Source: Gracilibacillus suaedae
GTDB lineage: Bacteria; Bacillota; Bacilli; Bacillales; Amphibacillaceae
Length of the DNA: 64,000 bases
Direction: 5' to 3'
Assembly (NCBI RefSeq): GCF_017599345.1
Contig: NZ_JAGFVL010000060.1
Location: 62,001 to 126,000, forward strand
Numbering within the stretch: position 1 is the first letter of the stretch; every line of letters begins with the position of its first letter. A program made the translations under genes and the position numbers. This document shows, piece after piece, positions 46,666 to 55,755 of this stretch. The notes beneath the pieces are model-generated. The model saw only the letters and a program-made list of their open reading frames with translations. It made no database searches and was not told the DNA's origin.

Positions 46666-47172
46666 ATGACTGATGTCACCAAAAAGGATTTTCGCAAAAA
46701 CAATGATGCGTTCGTGTACATCATCACTACATACCGTGCAGATTTGTTTCGCACTGCGATGGCCTTTTTGAAAAATAAAGAAGAAGCATTAGAAGCGATA
46801 CAGGAAGTAACTTTTCGTGCTTATAAAAAACGTAAGCAGCTAAGAGACATTCGTTATGTCAAAACATGGCTGATTCGGATCATGATTAATTACTGTAATG
46901 ATGTCTTGAAAAAATCCAAGCGACTAACAGATGACCGCAAGCTTGAAAACAAAGCCTCAGTAGATAATTCGATGAGTATTTGGCTTGAAGATGCGATTCA
47001 TCATTTGAAAAAGGCGGATCAGGAACTGATTTATTTCAAATATTTCCATGGTATGACATTTCCGGAATTGGCAGAGCAATTAAAGATATTAGAGAGTACT
47101 GTAAAAACTAGGGTTTACAGTGCATTAGAAAAGTTAAAACGTCAATTGGTAGACGAAGGAGGGGAGCTATGA
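46666..47172 (+). CDS. ECF-type RNA polymerase sigma factor
   Basis: A 168-residue sigma factor. Region 2 includes LKNKEEALEAIQEVTFRAYKK and RYVKTWLIRIMINYC, and region 4 includes YFKYFHGMTFPELAEQL and then ESTVKTRVYSALEKLKRQL. It resembles SigV-like ECF factors that respond to envelope stress. Its end overlaps the next gene, which encodes its probable membrane anti-sigma factor. GGGGGT precedes the ATG, and an ECF-like promoter lies upstream. Confidence 0.9.
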   Translation: MTDVTKKDFRKNNDAFVYIITTYRADLFRTAMAFLKNKEEALEAIQEVTFRAYKKRKQLRDIRYVKTWLIRIMINYCNDVLKKSKRLTDDRKLENKASVDNSMSIWLEDAIHHLKKADQELIYFKYFHGMTFPELAEQLKILESTVKTRVYSALEKLKRQLVDEGGEL

Positions 47173-48467
47173 TGAAAAAGCAGCTGAAAGAGTGGAAAAA
47201 GCAATATGATGTTTTAGAAGTAAGAGATCATGAGTTGGACCAAGCAATTGAGGCAGGTATGCAAAAAGCAGCAAAGCAACAATTTTGGAAAAGGTGGGGG
47301 ATTACTCCAGTTGTAACAGTAGCCATTATCTTCCTATCATTTATAACGATCATTAATGCATCTCCTACCTTTGCCGCACAAGTAGCGAAGTACCCCGGAA
47401 TGGAAAAATTGATCGAGCTCGTTCAATTTGATAAAGGACAGAAAGCAGCGATCGAGAATGACTACTTTCAAGTGATCAATAAGTCCGTAACAAAAGGGGA
47501 TCTGACATTAACATTAGATGGAGTAATTAGAGATGCGCATGGCCTGGTACTTTTTTATACGATTTCTAGTGATAAAGGCCTTGAACGCGTCCGCCTTGAA
47601 AATAGTAAAATTACCGATGATAAAGAAGAGGAACTTACTTACCATTCTAAAAGCTACCATCCACAGAATGAAGTACAAGGAACAATAGAATATTATACAG
47701 AAGATCCGATCCCATTTGATGACTTTACCTTTACAACAGAAGTAGTTGGAGTCGAAACATTGGATAATGGTGTCGGCAATCAATTAAGGGAAACTATTTC
47801 GATTGATTTTCATGCGGAAAATACCAAAGAATCGATTCAGTATCAGGTGGACGAAACAGTTAAGATAGTAGGTCAGAAGGTCCATATAAATTCTGTAATG
47901 ATTCAACCACTCCGAACAACGGTTAATCTCTATGCAGATCCTGAAAATGATATGCGAATACTTTCTATTGATGATATTACACTTGTTGATGAAAAAGGAG
48001 AAGAATGGTCAGGTATCCGAAATGGTATGACAGCAAGCGGAACCATCGAGGATGAGAACTATGAAGTCTATTTGCAAAGTAATTATTTTGAACAGCCAGA
48101 ATCATTATCGCTCACTTTCTCTGAAATACAGGCTGTTAAAAGAGATGAAGATTATTTCCGTTTTGATTTGGAAAAGGAGCAAATTCTTCATGACCCATAT
48201 GATATGTTTTATGATCTAACATATGAAAATGGCTGGCTCTCGATCTCAATGGATAAAATGGAAAACTATCATATGAACCCATTCGGTGAGATCTTGGACG
48301 TGGATGGAAACAGGATTGAGCAAATCAGATCAAGTTTCAGTCATCAATCAAACCAAAAAACAAGTATCTTTAAAAAAGCAATCCAAACCGACGAACGAAT
48401 TATCGATATTAAATTAAGTGGATATCCGAACTGGATAGAGCAGAAAGTGGCAATACCGCTCAATTAA
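47169..48467 (+). CDS. DUF4179 protein, probable anti-sigma factor
   Basis: A 432-residue single-pass membrane protein: an N-terminal cytoplasmic helix-rich segment (1-42), one transmembrane helix (about 46-66, TPVVTVAIIFLSFITII), then a large external domain starting DUF4179-like and ending with a C-terminal beta domain (ENGWLSISMDKMENYHM). DUF4179 proteins adjacent to ECF sigma factors act as their anti-sigma partners (the general pairing is known; this case is inferred). It starts ATG 47169 or 47172, overlapping the sigma gene. Confidence 0.82.
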   Translation: MMKKQLKEWKKQYDVLEVRDHELDQAIEAGMQKAAKQQFWKRWGITPVVTVAIIFLSFITIINASPTFAAQVAKYPGMEKLIELVQFDKGQKAAIENDYFQVINKSVTKGDLTLTLDGVIRDAHGLVLFYTISSDKGLERVRLENSKITDDKEEELTYHSKSYHPQNEVQGTIEYYTEDPIPFDDFTFTTEVVGVETLDNGVGNQLRETISIDFHAENTKESIQYQVDETVKIVGQKVHINSVMIQPLRTTVNLYADPENDMRILSIDDITLVDEKGEEWSGIRNGMTASGTIEDENYEVYLQSNYFEQPESLSLTFSEIQAVKRDEDYFRFDLEKEQILHDPYDMFYDLTYENGWLSISMDKMENYHMNPFGEILDVDGNRIEQIRSSFSHQSNQKTSIFKKAIQTDERIIDIKLSGYPNWIEQKVAIPLN

Positions 48468-48478
48468 TCTATAAAGAA

Positions 48479-48518
48479 AAAGCACGATTGGCAGTCTATT
48501 GACGAACCAACCGTGCTT
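48479..48518 (+). terminator. Probable terminator after the DUF4179 gene
   Basis: AAGCACGATTGG and CCAACCGTGCTT pair as the arms of a hairpin. The T tail is weak (ATTATC), so efficiency is doubtful. Confidence 0.55.
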
Positions 48519-48564
48519 ATTATCAGGATATTACTTTATCTGTATGAAAGAATGAATCATTTGA

Positions 48565-48639
48565 TTACTGAAACATGACTTTAAATGTTAAAATGATGCA
48601 TGTGAACAAGTTCGGATTTTTTCTTTTGGGACGATTCAT
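48565..48639 (-). CDS. Putative 24-residue basic/hydrophobic peptide
   Basis: The ATG at 48639 is preceded by a perfect AAGGAGG with eight-base spacing. The peptide begins MNRPKRKNPNLFTCIILTF and ends MFQ: five basic residues then a short hydrophobic stretch. A copy of the dispersed repeat lies directly upstream, as with several real genes here. I recognise no family. It is supported mainly by the ribosome binding site. Confidence 0.4.
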   Translation of the reverse strand: MNRPKRKNPNLFTCIILTFKVMFQ

Positions 48640-48663
48640 GAAAAGATCCTCCTTAATAAGTAT

Positions 48664-48732
48664 TTATCACGGTGCTAACCGTCTGTAAGATCCCCGCTTC
48701 AAGGAACACCCTGATCATAGTCTCACTTTATT
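48664..48732 (+). repeat. Modular dispersed intergenic repeat, copy 4
   Basis: The copy reads TTATCACGGTGCTAACCGTC, then TGTAAGATCCCC, then AACACCCTGATCATAGTCTC and CACTTTATTG. The middle modules found in the clpE copy are missing. The rest of the 495-base gap 48468-48962 is AT-rich; GGTATAATAATAA near 48926 may be the promoter of the next gene. Confidence 0.8.
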
Positions 48733-48962
48733 GAAACATAAGCTTAAACGTCAAGATAACACAAGTAAAAATGTTAGGGTTTTGCATTCTTTTACTATTC
48801 AAAGTAATACCCTCCCGCCTTGTTTTTTAAGTTATAGTAAGATTAACACGGTCTTTTTCACAGTAAAACGAACCTGTAAGAACATGTAACAGACTTTTTT
48901 CTTAAGAATGAATGAATATAAATTAGGTATAATAATAAATAAAAAAGGGAGCGCTTTTCTCG

Positions 48963-49799
48963 ATGATTTTTCAGCAAAATGAATATGATCGCTTAAAAAG
49001 AGTGATTGTCTGTCCGCCCAAATACATGGAAATCAAAAATGTTATCAATGAAACGCAAAAATTTTATGAAGATGAAAATATTGATGTAAAAATCGCAATG
49101 GAGCAGCATGAACGCTTTGTCCAAACTTTGAAGCAGTTCAATATTGAAGTGATCGAACTAATGACAGATTCTAAGCTGAACGAACAAGTCTTTACGAGAG
49201 ATATTGGATTTGCGGCTGGGGACACCTTATTTACTTGCGAGATGGGGCGTAATATAAGAAAGCCTGAAATAGATGTTTTACAACTATTCCTTGACCATGA
49301 GAATTTGCCTTATACTCCATTGACGACACGTTCCATTGAAGGTGGGGATGTGGTTGTTGCCAATGAGAAAGTGTATATAGGGAGAAGCCTTCGCACCACA
49401 ACAAAAGCGATTGAAGATTTGCAAAGACAGTTACCAAATAAAGAAGTCGTTGCTGTTGAGATTCGTGAAGATATTTTGCATTTGGATTGTTGTTTTAATA
49501 TTGTCAGTGATAAGGTAGGACTTATTTATAATGATGCATTTAATGAAAGGGAACGTAACATACTTCACAATGAATATGATTTAATTGAAGTCAGCGATGA
49601 TGAACAGTTTACACTTGGTACCAATGTTTTTTCAATCGGAGAGGGTAAAATCATTTCATTGCCCGAAAATAAACAGGTGAATAAGCAGTTAACAGAAAAA
49701 GGCTTTGAAGTGGTTGAAGTACCTTTTTCTGAAATCATTAAATCTGGAGGTTCCTTCCGCTGTTGTACACTTCCGATTGAGAGAGAGAAATCATCATGA
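48963..49799 (+). CDS. Dimethylarginine dimethylaminohydrolase/amidinotransferase family protein
   Basis: A 278-residue guanidino-modifying hydrolase. VFTRDIGF and SIEGGDVVV provide the substrate-binding acids, HLDCCFN the catalytic histidine, and the C-terminal SGGSFRCCTLPI the nucleophilic cysteine. The family includes DDAH and arginine deiminase relatives that release citrulline or ornithine. The exact substrate is unknown; no arginine genes are adjacent. GGGAG lies 11 bases upstream of the ATG, and a terminator follows. Confidence 0.83.
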   Translation: MIFQQNEYDRLKRVIVCPPKYMEIKNVINETQKFYEDENIDVKIAMEQHERFVQTLKQFNIEVIELMTDSKLNEQVFTRDIGFAAGDTLFTCEMGRNIRKPEIDVLQLFLDHENLPYTPLTTRSIEGGDVVVANEKVYIGRSLRTTTKAIEDLQRQLPNKEVVAVEIREDILHLDCCFNIVSDKVGLIYNDAFNERERNILHNEYDLIEVSDDEQFTLGTNVFSIGEGKIISLPENKQVNKQLTEKGFEVVEVPFSEIIKSGGSFRCCTLPIEREKSS

Positions 49800-49801
49800 C
49801 A

Positions 49802-49830
49802 AGCATGCCATTACAGGTATGCTTTTTTTT
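49802..49830 (+). terminator. Intrinsic terminator of the DDAH-like gene
   Basis: AGCATGCC pairs with GGTATGCT, followed by eight T. Confidence 0.9.
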
Positions 49831-49906
49831 ATTATTACAATAAATTAACAAATAATCTGAAACTATTTCCTAACAAGTAACGTATCTCTTATAGGAGGTG
49901 AACGCA

Positions 49907-50092
49907 ATGGATGTTTTCATGATGCTTGCTCCGTTAATTATTATTCAATTTTTATTAATGATTGTCGCAATTATAGCCCTCTTAAAAACAGAACAAACAA
50001 ATGGCCCCAAGCCAATGTGGGCAGCAATTATTATTTTAATTAGTTTTATTGGTCCGATTTTATTCTTTATTGTTGGAAGGAGACAATATTAA
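49907..50092 (+). CDS. yxlE: PLDc N-terminal domain protein (YxlE-like)
   Basis: A 61-residue protein with two transmembrane helices (about 5-25 and 37-55). The pattern MLAPLIIIQFLLMIVAII followed by GPKPMWAAIIILISFIGPIL is the phospholipase-D nuclease N-terminal domain found alone in YxlE. It starts an operon with an ABC ATPase (adjacent, no gap) and permease, the same order as yxlE-yxlF-yxlG in B. subtilis, where those proteins affect SigY activity. The ATG at 49907 follows AGGAGGTG. Confidence 0.85.
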   Translation: MDVFMMLAPLIIIQFLLMIVAIIALLKTEQTNGPKPMWAAIIILISFIGPILFFIVGRRQY

Positions 50093-51001
50093 ATGACAGT
50101 AATTGAAGTCGAAAAACTGACAAAGGCGTTTAAAGGTAAAACCATCGTGAAAGGTCTTGATTTTCAGTTAGAAAAAGGCAGATGTGTTGCACTGCTCGGT
50201 CCGAACGGTGCGGGTAAAACAACAACATTAAGAATGCTCTCTGGGTTGTTGAAGTCAACTTCAGGAATCATTAACTTTTCTGGATCACAAAAAGGAGAAG
50301 ATATTCGAAAATATATCGGCTATCTTCCGCAATATCCGGTTTTTCACCCATGGATGACAGGGAAGGAATTTCTCGTTTATGTTGGTCAGCTCGCACATTT
50401 AACAAAACAAGAAGCATCAGAAAAAGCAGATCAACTCCTCAAAAAAGTAGCAATCTATGAATCTCGTAATCAACGAATCGGTAAATATTCAGGTGGGATG
50501 AAGCAACGTCTAGGGATAGCTCAAGCGATGATTCATAGTCCACAACTACTTATGCTGGATGAGCCAGTTTCCTCACTAGATCCGATTGGACGTCGTGAAG
50601 TATTAACATTAATGGAGGAATTAAAAACACAAACAACGGTCCTTTTTTCCACACACATATTAGGAGACGCAGAGGAAATTTGTGATGATTTATTATTAAT
50701 GCATCAAGGAGAAATACTCGAATCAGGATCGATTGATGCATTACGACAAAGGCATCAATCCGCTAAGTTTGAAATCGCATTACGTGGTGATTCTGCTACA
50801 TATTTGGAAACGCTCCAAGCTTTTTCATCGGTACAAGATGTTTTTCAAGAAAAAGGAGAAGTCCATGTTGTCGTAGAAGATATCGAGTTAGCCAGGAAAG
50901 AAATATTAACGAAAGTACTAGAAGAGGATTGGCCGCTTGAGAAGTTAGCGCTAAGTAAGACAACACTGGAAGATTTATTTATGAAAGTGGTGAAAAAATA
51001 A
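50093..51001 (+). CDS. yxlF: ABC transporter ATP-binding protein (YxlF-like)
   Basis: A 302-residue ATPase: Walker A GPNGAGKTTT, signature YSGGMKQRLG, Walker B LLMLDEPVSS and the switch in FSTHIL. The C-terminal 90 residues form a regulatory extension. It begins directly after yxlE and overlaps the yxlG start by one base, so the three genes are coupled. It would drive the YxlG permease; the transported compound is unknown. Confidence 0.9.
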   Translation: MTVIEVEKLTKAFKGKTIVKGLDFQLEKGRCVALLGPNGAGKTTTLRMLSGLLKSTSGIINFSGSQKGEDIRKYIGYLPQYPVFHPWMTGKEFLVYVGQLAHLTKQEASEKADQLLKKVAIYESRNQRIGKYSGGMKQRLGIAQAMIHSPQLLMLDEPVSSLDPIGRREVLTLMEELKTQTTVLFSTHILGDAEEICDDLLLMHQGEILESGSIDALRQRHQSAKFEIALRGDSATYLETLQAFSSVQDVFQEKGEVHVVVEDIELARKEILTKVLEEDWPLEKLALSKTTLEDLFMKVVKK

Positions 51002-51777
51002 TGCAATGGATCACAATTTTTAAAAAGGAATTATTAGAAGACTGGCGCAATTTCAAATGGGTTTGGGTACCACTTGTGTTCATTATCATTTGTATTATGG
51101 ATCCATTGTCAACCTATTATTTGCCGCAAATATTAGATGCGGTTGGTGGTGTGCCGGAAGGAACCGTGATTGAAGGACCGGAATTAGGACCAACTGAGGC
51201 AATAATGTTCAGTTTGACAGAAGTTAGTATGCTTGGTGTTCTTGTCATTGTGGCAATCTCAATGGCTGTAATTGCAGGTGAAAGAAAAAGTGGTGTGGCT
51301 GAATTGGTATTAGTTAAACCAGTAAGTTATTTTACTTATATCTCTGCAAAATGGGCAGCGAAATTATTATTAGTATTTACAGCTTATTTGATTGGTATGT
51401 TAACAAGCTGGTACTATGTGAATCTTTTATTTGGTGATCTAAGTGCGTCACAATTCATCGGGTTGTTTTTGTTTTATTTTATTTGGCTGATTTTTGTAGT
51501 GACATTAACTTTTCTTTATAATACGGTAGTTAAAATACCTGGACTTGTATTAACATTGTCGCTTATAACGATTATGGCAATGTCAGCGATTAATCAGATT
51601 TTTTCTTTCCGGATGCCATGGTTTCCAAATAGTATTAGTGAGCACATCACAACTATGCTGGCAGAAGGAGCAATCCCGAATGATTTATGGGGAGCGGCTG
51701 GCATTACGTTAGGATTGTCAGTCATATTACTGGTCGCATCTAATTTCATTTTAAAAACGAAAGAAATGGCTGATTAG
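51001..51777 (+). CDS. yxlG: ABC transporter permease (YxlG-like)
   Basis: A 258-residue ABC-2 type permease with six helices. The N-terminal TIFKKELLEDWRNFKWVWVP and the cytoplasmic AGERKSGVAELVLVKPVSY are typical of the NosY-like branch that contains YxlG. It ends the yxlEFG operon; a terminator overlaps its stop codon. Confidence 0.87.
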   Translation: MQWITIFKKELLEDWRNFKWVWVPLVFIIICIMDPLSTYYLPQILDAVGGVPEGTVIEGPELGPTEAIMFSLTEVSMLGVLVIVAISMAVIAGERKSGVAELVLVKPVSYFTYISAKWAAKLLLVFTAYLIGMLTSWYYVNLLFGDLSASQFIGLFLFYFIWLIFVVTLTFLYNTVVKIPGLVLTLSLITIMAMSAINQIFSFRMPWFPNSISEHITTMLAEGAIPNDLWGAAGITLGLSVILLVASNFILKTKEMAD

Positions 51778-51807
51778 AGTTCGTGCATTCGGACTCTTTT
51801 TTTATTA
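51776..51807 (+). terminator. Intrinsic terminator of yxlEFG
   Basis: AGAGTTCG pairs with the CGGACTCT arm around a TGCATT-type loop, followed by TTTTTTT. A TATAAT for the tRNA gene begins just beyond it. Confidence 0.85.
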
Positions 51808-51826
51808 TAATAGAATCATGAGATAC

Positions 51827-51899
51827 GGGGCATTAGCTCAGCTGGGAGAGCATCGTGCTGGCAGCGCGAGGGTCAGCGGTTCGAGCCCGCTATGCTCCA
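51827..51899 (+). tRNA. tRNA-Ala (anticodon GGC)
   Basis: A full 73-base cloverleaf: acceptor GGGGCAT/ATGCTCC including the G3-U70 wobble that alanyl-tRNA synthetase requires, D stem GCTC/GAGC, anticodon stem TCGTG/CGCGA with loop CTGGCAG (anticodon GGC, reading GCC), and T arm AGCGG-TTCGAGC-CCGCT. The discriminator is A; CCA is not encoded. It is a single gene with TATAAT about 15 bases upstream and its own terminator. Confidence 0.97.
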
Positions 51900-51930
51900 T
51901 CTATTTAAAATGCTTGTTAGTATTAGCTTT

Positions 51931-51978
51931 AACGCTACCTTCCATCTCCTATAAGAGGAAAGAAGGTAGCGTTTGTTA
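51931..51978 (+). terminator. Terminator of tRNA-Ala
   Basis: AACGCTACCTT (51931-51941) pairs perfectly with AAGGTAGCGTT (51963-51973), followed by TGTTATCTTTT. The next 180 bases to the DUF4386 gene hold an imperfect hairpin near 51985-52021 and no gene. Confidence 0.8.
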
Positions 51979-52161
51979 TCTTTTACTATCATCAAGTATA
52001 AACTTTGCTTGTTGATAGTATCAGTCTTAGTTTTTCTGTATGTGGATTTTCCTGTAAACATTTCTTCGTTGTCCAGAAAATAAAAAAACACTTTAGTGTC
52101 TATACACATCAGCGTGTTGTCAACTAATCTATAAATAAAGACAACATAAGGATGTGAGTAT

Positions 52162-52851
52162 ATGATAATAGAACAACAAGCGTCACAGAAGAAGGCAGCT
52201 AGCATTGCGGCATTCAGTTTGCTTATGATGGCCATGCTTGGCCCCTTCGCTTATTTATTTGTGTTCCAAAGTTTAATAGTATTTGACGAAGCGACAGAAA
52301 CAGCAGTAAATGTTTTGGGTTCTGAAGGAGTGTTTCGCAGTGCGATTGCCAGCCTTATCGTTGTAGTGATCCTCGATGTCATTGTAGCTTGGTCACTCTA
52401 TACGGTTTTTAAGCCAGTTCATGATACACTCTCCTTGCTAGCAGCAAGCTTCCGAGTTGTGTATGCAGGTATGTTTGGAGTTGCTGTGCACCAGCTTTAT
52501 AACGCATTAAGAATATTGACCGATGACGAATTCTTAATTGGATGGGAAGAGGCAGAGCGAAGTGCTCAGGCTATGTTATACTTTAATGCGTTTAACAACG
52601 GATGGAATACTGCTCTTATCATCTTTGGTCTCCATTTGCTCGTTCTTGGTTACATGATGATTAAGTCCATTTATTTTCCAAAATTATTAGGAATTTTAAT
52701 CCTCATTGCAGCGTTAGGATATATCATTGATTCATTTGGCTTGATTCTCTTTGAAACTTATAGCTTTGAATTATCAATGTATACTTTCATCGGAGAACTG
52801 CTATTGATTATCTGGCTATTTATTAGAGGTAGAAAAGGATTCCCATCCTAA
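52162..52851 (+). CDS. DUF4386 domain membrane protein
   Basis: A 229-residue integral membrane protein with six helices and few charged loops. The opening SQKKAASIAAFSLLMMAMLGPFAYLF-type segment, the NALRILTDDEF loop and the C-terminal LIIWLFIRGRKG fit DUF4386, a family of unknown function often found near regulators in Bacillales. A LuxR-type regulator follows on the same strand, 116 bases away, across a G+C-rich hairpin (52871-52890). Confidence 0.78.
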   Translation: MIIEQQASQKKAASIAAFSLLMMAMLGPFAYLFVFQSLIVFDEATETAVNVLGSEGVFRSAIASLIVVVILDVIVAWSLYTVFKPVHDTLSLLAASFRVVYAGMFGVAVHQLYNALRILTDDEFLIGWEEAERSAQAMLYFNAFNNGWNTALIIFGLHLLVLGYMMIKSIYFPKLLGILILIAALGYIIDSFGLILFETYSFELSMYTFIGELLLIIWLFIRGRKGFPS

Positions 52852-52967
52852 TTTGGATACAGTAAGCAGGGCCCTTGCGTGAGCAAGGGCTACTTAATTG
52901 CAATTTTCCGCTCTTCGAGTTAATCTAAGATAAAAGCAGCTCGATCGAAAGATGTGGTGATGTTCAA

Positions 52968-55586
52968 TTGAAGGATGATCGCATAATAGGTACCAAACTT
53001 CATATTCCTAAACTGCGTAAGCATATGGTGCCTCGCACACGGTTGAGTGAAATACTGAGTGAAGGCCTTGATCGTAAAGTAACACTGGTTTCAGCACCGG
53101 CAGGATTCGGAAAAACAACTTTGATCAGCGAATGGCTAACATCATGCAAACGTGAGACTTCTTGGTTCTCGATAGACCAAGAAGATAATGCCCCCAATCG
53201 TTTTTTAACCTACCTCATCTTAGCACTACAGAGCATCTCAAAGTCGATTGGAGTGAGACTCCTTCCATTAGTTCATTCTTCACAGCCACTTTCAGTGGAA
53301 ACGATCATGACTCATATAGTTGATGAAATATCCAATTTACCAAATTCCTACATCCTTGTCCTGGATGACCTCCATGTTATTAAGACTGAACAGGTTTATG
53401 ATGCAATTCATTTTTTAATCGAATATATGCCACCAGAAATCCACTTGGTAATTTCTACTCGTGAGACTGAATCACTACGTTTATCTTCATTACGGGTTCG
53501 AGACCAGATCACGGAACTGCGTGCAGATGACCTACGATTTACTTCCTCAGAAATAGAAGGGTTTATGAATCGAACGATGGGTCTAACCCTCGATCGTGAA
53601 GAAGTCTATTTGCTTGAGTCACGTACCGAAGGATGGATAGCAGGGCTCCAGTTAGCTGCGTTATCTATGCAAGATGGCACGGATCACAGTGAGTTTATTC
53701 AATCCTTCAGCGGCAGTCATCATCTGATATTGGATTATTTATTAGAAGAGGTATTGAAAAAGAACACGAAGACCATACAAAATTTTTTGTTGCGAACCGC
53801 AGTGCTTGATCGTATGTGTGGTTCGCTATGTGACGCTTTGTATGAAGGTGAACTTGAAGGAGATTTCAGATCAGGGCAGGAAGTACTGGAATACCTTGAA
53901 CAGGTCAATTTGTTTATCATACCTCTAGATAACGATCGGTGCTGGTATAGGTATCACCATCTTTTTTTAGAACAACTACGACACAGACTGCACCGAAGTT
54001 CACATAACCAAATGCGAGCCCTTCATCTTCTGGCCAGCCAATGGTATGAAGAGGAGGGACTGTTTCTTGAAGCCTTCTACCATGCAGTTGAAGCAGATGA
54101 TATTGAACGGGCAGCTCGTCTGCTAGAAGGTAATGGTATGCCGCTACATTTGGGGGGTGCCACAGCGCCAGTTCTCCATTGGTTATCATCGCTCGACAGA
54201 TCTGTATTGAATGATCGACCAGCCTTGTGGGTGGCATATGCGTCTGCTTTAACGGTTTCGGGTCATCCTATAAGTAATGTAGAAGAGAAGCTGCGTATGG
54301 CAGAGGCAGCCCTACAACAGAAAGAATCAAGTGAGGAGAAAAGAGATCTTTCCGGTCACATCTCTGCTATTAGAGCGATGTTAGCCATTCCACAGAATGA
54401 TGCAGAGATAATAGAACGCCATTCTAAGCGCGCATTAGAGCAGCTTCGTCAAGACAATTTGTCGATTCGAACATCCGCTACTTGGACACTAGGGTTTGCG
54501 CATCAGCTTCAATGCAATTATGCTTTGGCAAGTCAATCCTATACCGAGGCGATCGCCTCAGGTCGGGCTACAGGTAATTTACTTATTACCATAGGTGCTA
54601 CAATCTGTCTGGGGCAAGTGCAGGAGGCTGAACTCCAGTTATATTTATCTGAGAAAACTTTTAAGCAAGCTTTGAAATTAGCAGGGGATTCACCATTACC
54701 AAGCACATGTGAAGCGTATTTTGGCATGGCACGTATATTGTATCATTGGAATCGCTTAGCTGAGGCAGAGGAGTATGTTCATCAGGCGGAAAAATTAGCA
54801 CTGCAACTGAAAACAATTGATACTCCAGCAGCATGCTATGTGCTTCTTGCCAGAATAAAGCTAGCTCAAAGAGACAAAACTGGAGCGGCAGCATATATAA
54901 AGCAAGCTGAACAGTTTTTGCGTAGTCATCATCCTCAATCTCATATTCCTGAGTTGACCGAAGTAAAGGGAATGTTACTGCTTCAGAAGGGTCAGTTTGC
55001 AGCTGTTGAAAAGTTGGCAGCGAAGCACGAAGATACCGTGATCAGATCACGTGTCCTATGGGCACAGGGGGAATTTACAGAAGCTTTGAAATTGTTAGAG
55101 TCTCAAATACGCAGAGAGGATAAGAAACGTGAAAAATATGATAGATTAAAGCTATTAATTGTTTGGGCACTTATTCAGTATGCTCATCGTGAGAAGGAAG
55201 CTTCTCTCCTTACGCTGGTAGAAGCCTTGGAGCTTGCAGAACCAGCTGGCCTCATCCGGCTCTTCCTAGATGAGGGGGAACCAATGAGACAGCTCTTATT
55301 AGAAGCGCATACTAGAGGGTGGATGCCGGGCTTTACTAATCAACTGCTGGTAGCACATCAAGACACACAAGTTTCGTTCACAGAGTTCCTTGTAGAGCCA
55401 CTAACCAAGCGTGAACTGCAAGTGTTACAGCTCATTGCGCAAGGTTTATCGAACGATGAGATTGGAAAGAAGCTCTACCTAGCCCTCGACACCGTCAAAG
55501 GACACAATCGCAGAATTTACGGCAAACTTCAAGTCAACCGTCGAACCGAAGCCGTTGCCCGAGGTCGTGAACTCGGATTGATCTAG
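52968..55586 (+). CDS. MalT-like LuxR-family ATP-dependent transcriptional regulator (LAL)
   Basis: An 872-residue large regulator. The N-terminal STAND ATPase has SAPAGFGKTTLISEW (about 41-55) and Walker B SYILVLDDLHVI. A winged-helix segment and a TPR-like helical region follow (about 360-790). The C-terminal LuxR DNA-binding domain contains LTKRELQVLQLIAQGLSNDE and then IYGKLQVNRRTEAVARGREL. Length is close to MalT (about 900). It probably needs an inducer and ATP to activate nearby genes. The start is TTG at 52968 with only a weak GGTGATG site. Its codons look more G+C-rich than those of its neighbours. Confidence 0.88.
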   Translation: MKDDRIIGTKLHIPKLRKHMVPRTRLSEILSEGLDRKVTLVSAPAGFGKTTLISEWLTSCKRETSWFSIDQEDNAPNRFLTYLILALQSISKSIGVRLLPLVHSSQPLSVETIMTHIVDEISNLPNSYILVLDDLHVIKTEQVYDAIHFLIEYMPPEIHLVISTRETESLRLSSLRVRDQITELRADDLRFTSSEIEGFMNRTMGLTLDREEVYLLESRTEGWIAGLQLAALSMQDGTDHSEFIQSFSGSHHLILDYLLEEVLKKNTKTIQNFLLRTAVLDRMCGSLCDALYEGELEGDFRSGQEVLEYLEQVNLFIIPLDNDRCWYRYHHLFLEQLRHRLHRSSHNQMRALHLLASQWYEEEGLFLEAFYHAVEADDIERAARLLEGNGMPLHLGGATAPVLHWLSSLDRSVLNDRPALWVAYASALTVSGHPISNVEEKLRMAEAALQQKESSEEKRDLSGHISAIRAMLAIPQNDAEIIERHSKRALEQLRQDNLSIRTSATWTLGFAHQLQCNYALASQSYTEAIASGRATGNLLITIGATICLGQVQEAELQLYLSEKTFKQALKLAGDSPLPSTCEAYFGMARILYHWNRLAEAEEYVHQAEKLALQLKTIDTPAACYVLLARIKLAQRDKTGAAAYIKQAEQFLRSHHPQSHIPELTEVKGMLLLQKGQFAAVEKLAAKHEDTVIRSRVLWAQGEFTEALKLLESQIRREDKKREKYDRLKLLIVWALIQYAHREKEASLLTLVEALELAEPAGLIRLFLDEGEPMRQLLLEAHTRGWMPGFTNQLLVAHQDTQVSFTEFLVEPLTKRELQVLQLIAQGLSNDEIGKKLYLALDTVKGHNRRIYGKLQVNRRTEAVARGRELGLI

Positions 55587-55755
55587 TGAAATGTACTAGA
55601 GGAAAACATTCTCCATTCACTTGCAGCAACAAGATTTCTGTTTTGTACTGAAAAAATACATGAACTTTTCACGATTACTATTATTTTTTACTAAAAAAGG
55701 GAAAACGAATAATAAGTAGTTTTCATATCATACTAGCAAAGAGAAGGTAGGTGAA

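Noticed and set aside
46389-46754. 121-residue minus-strand ORF with repeated Trp-Pro-Leu segments
   Set aside because: The apparent protein repeats come from translating the 21-bp array antisense; no start site is supported. A 21-base period keeps any frame open.
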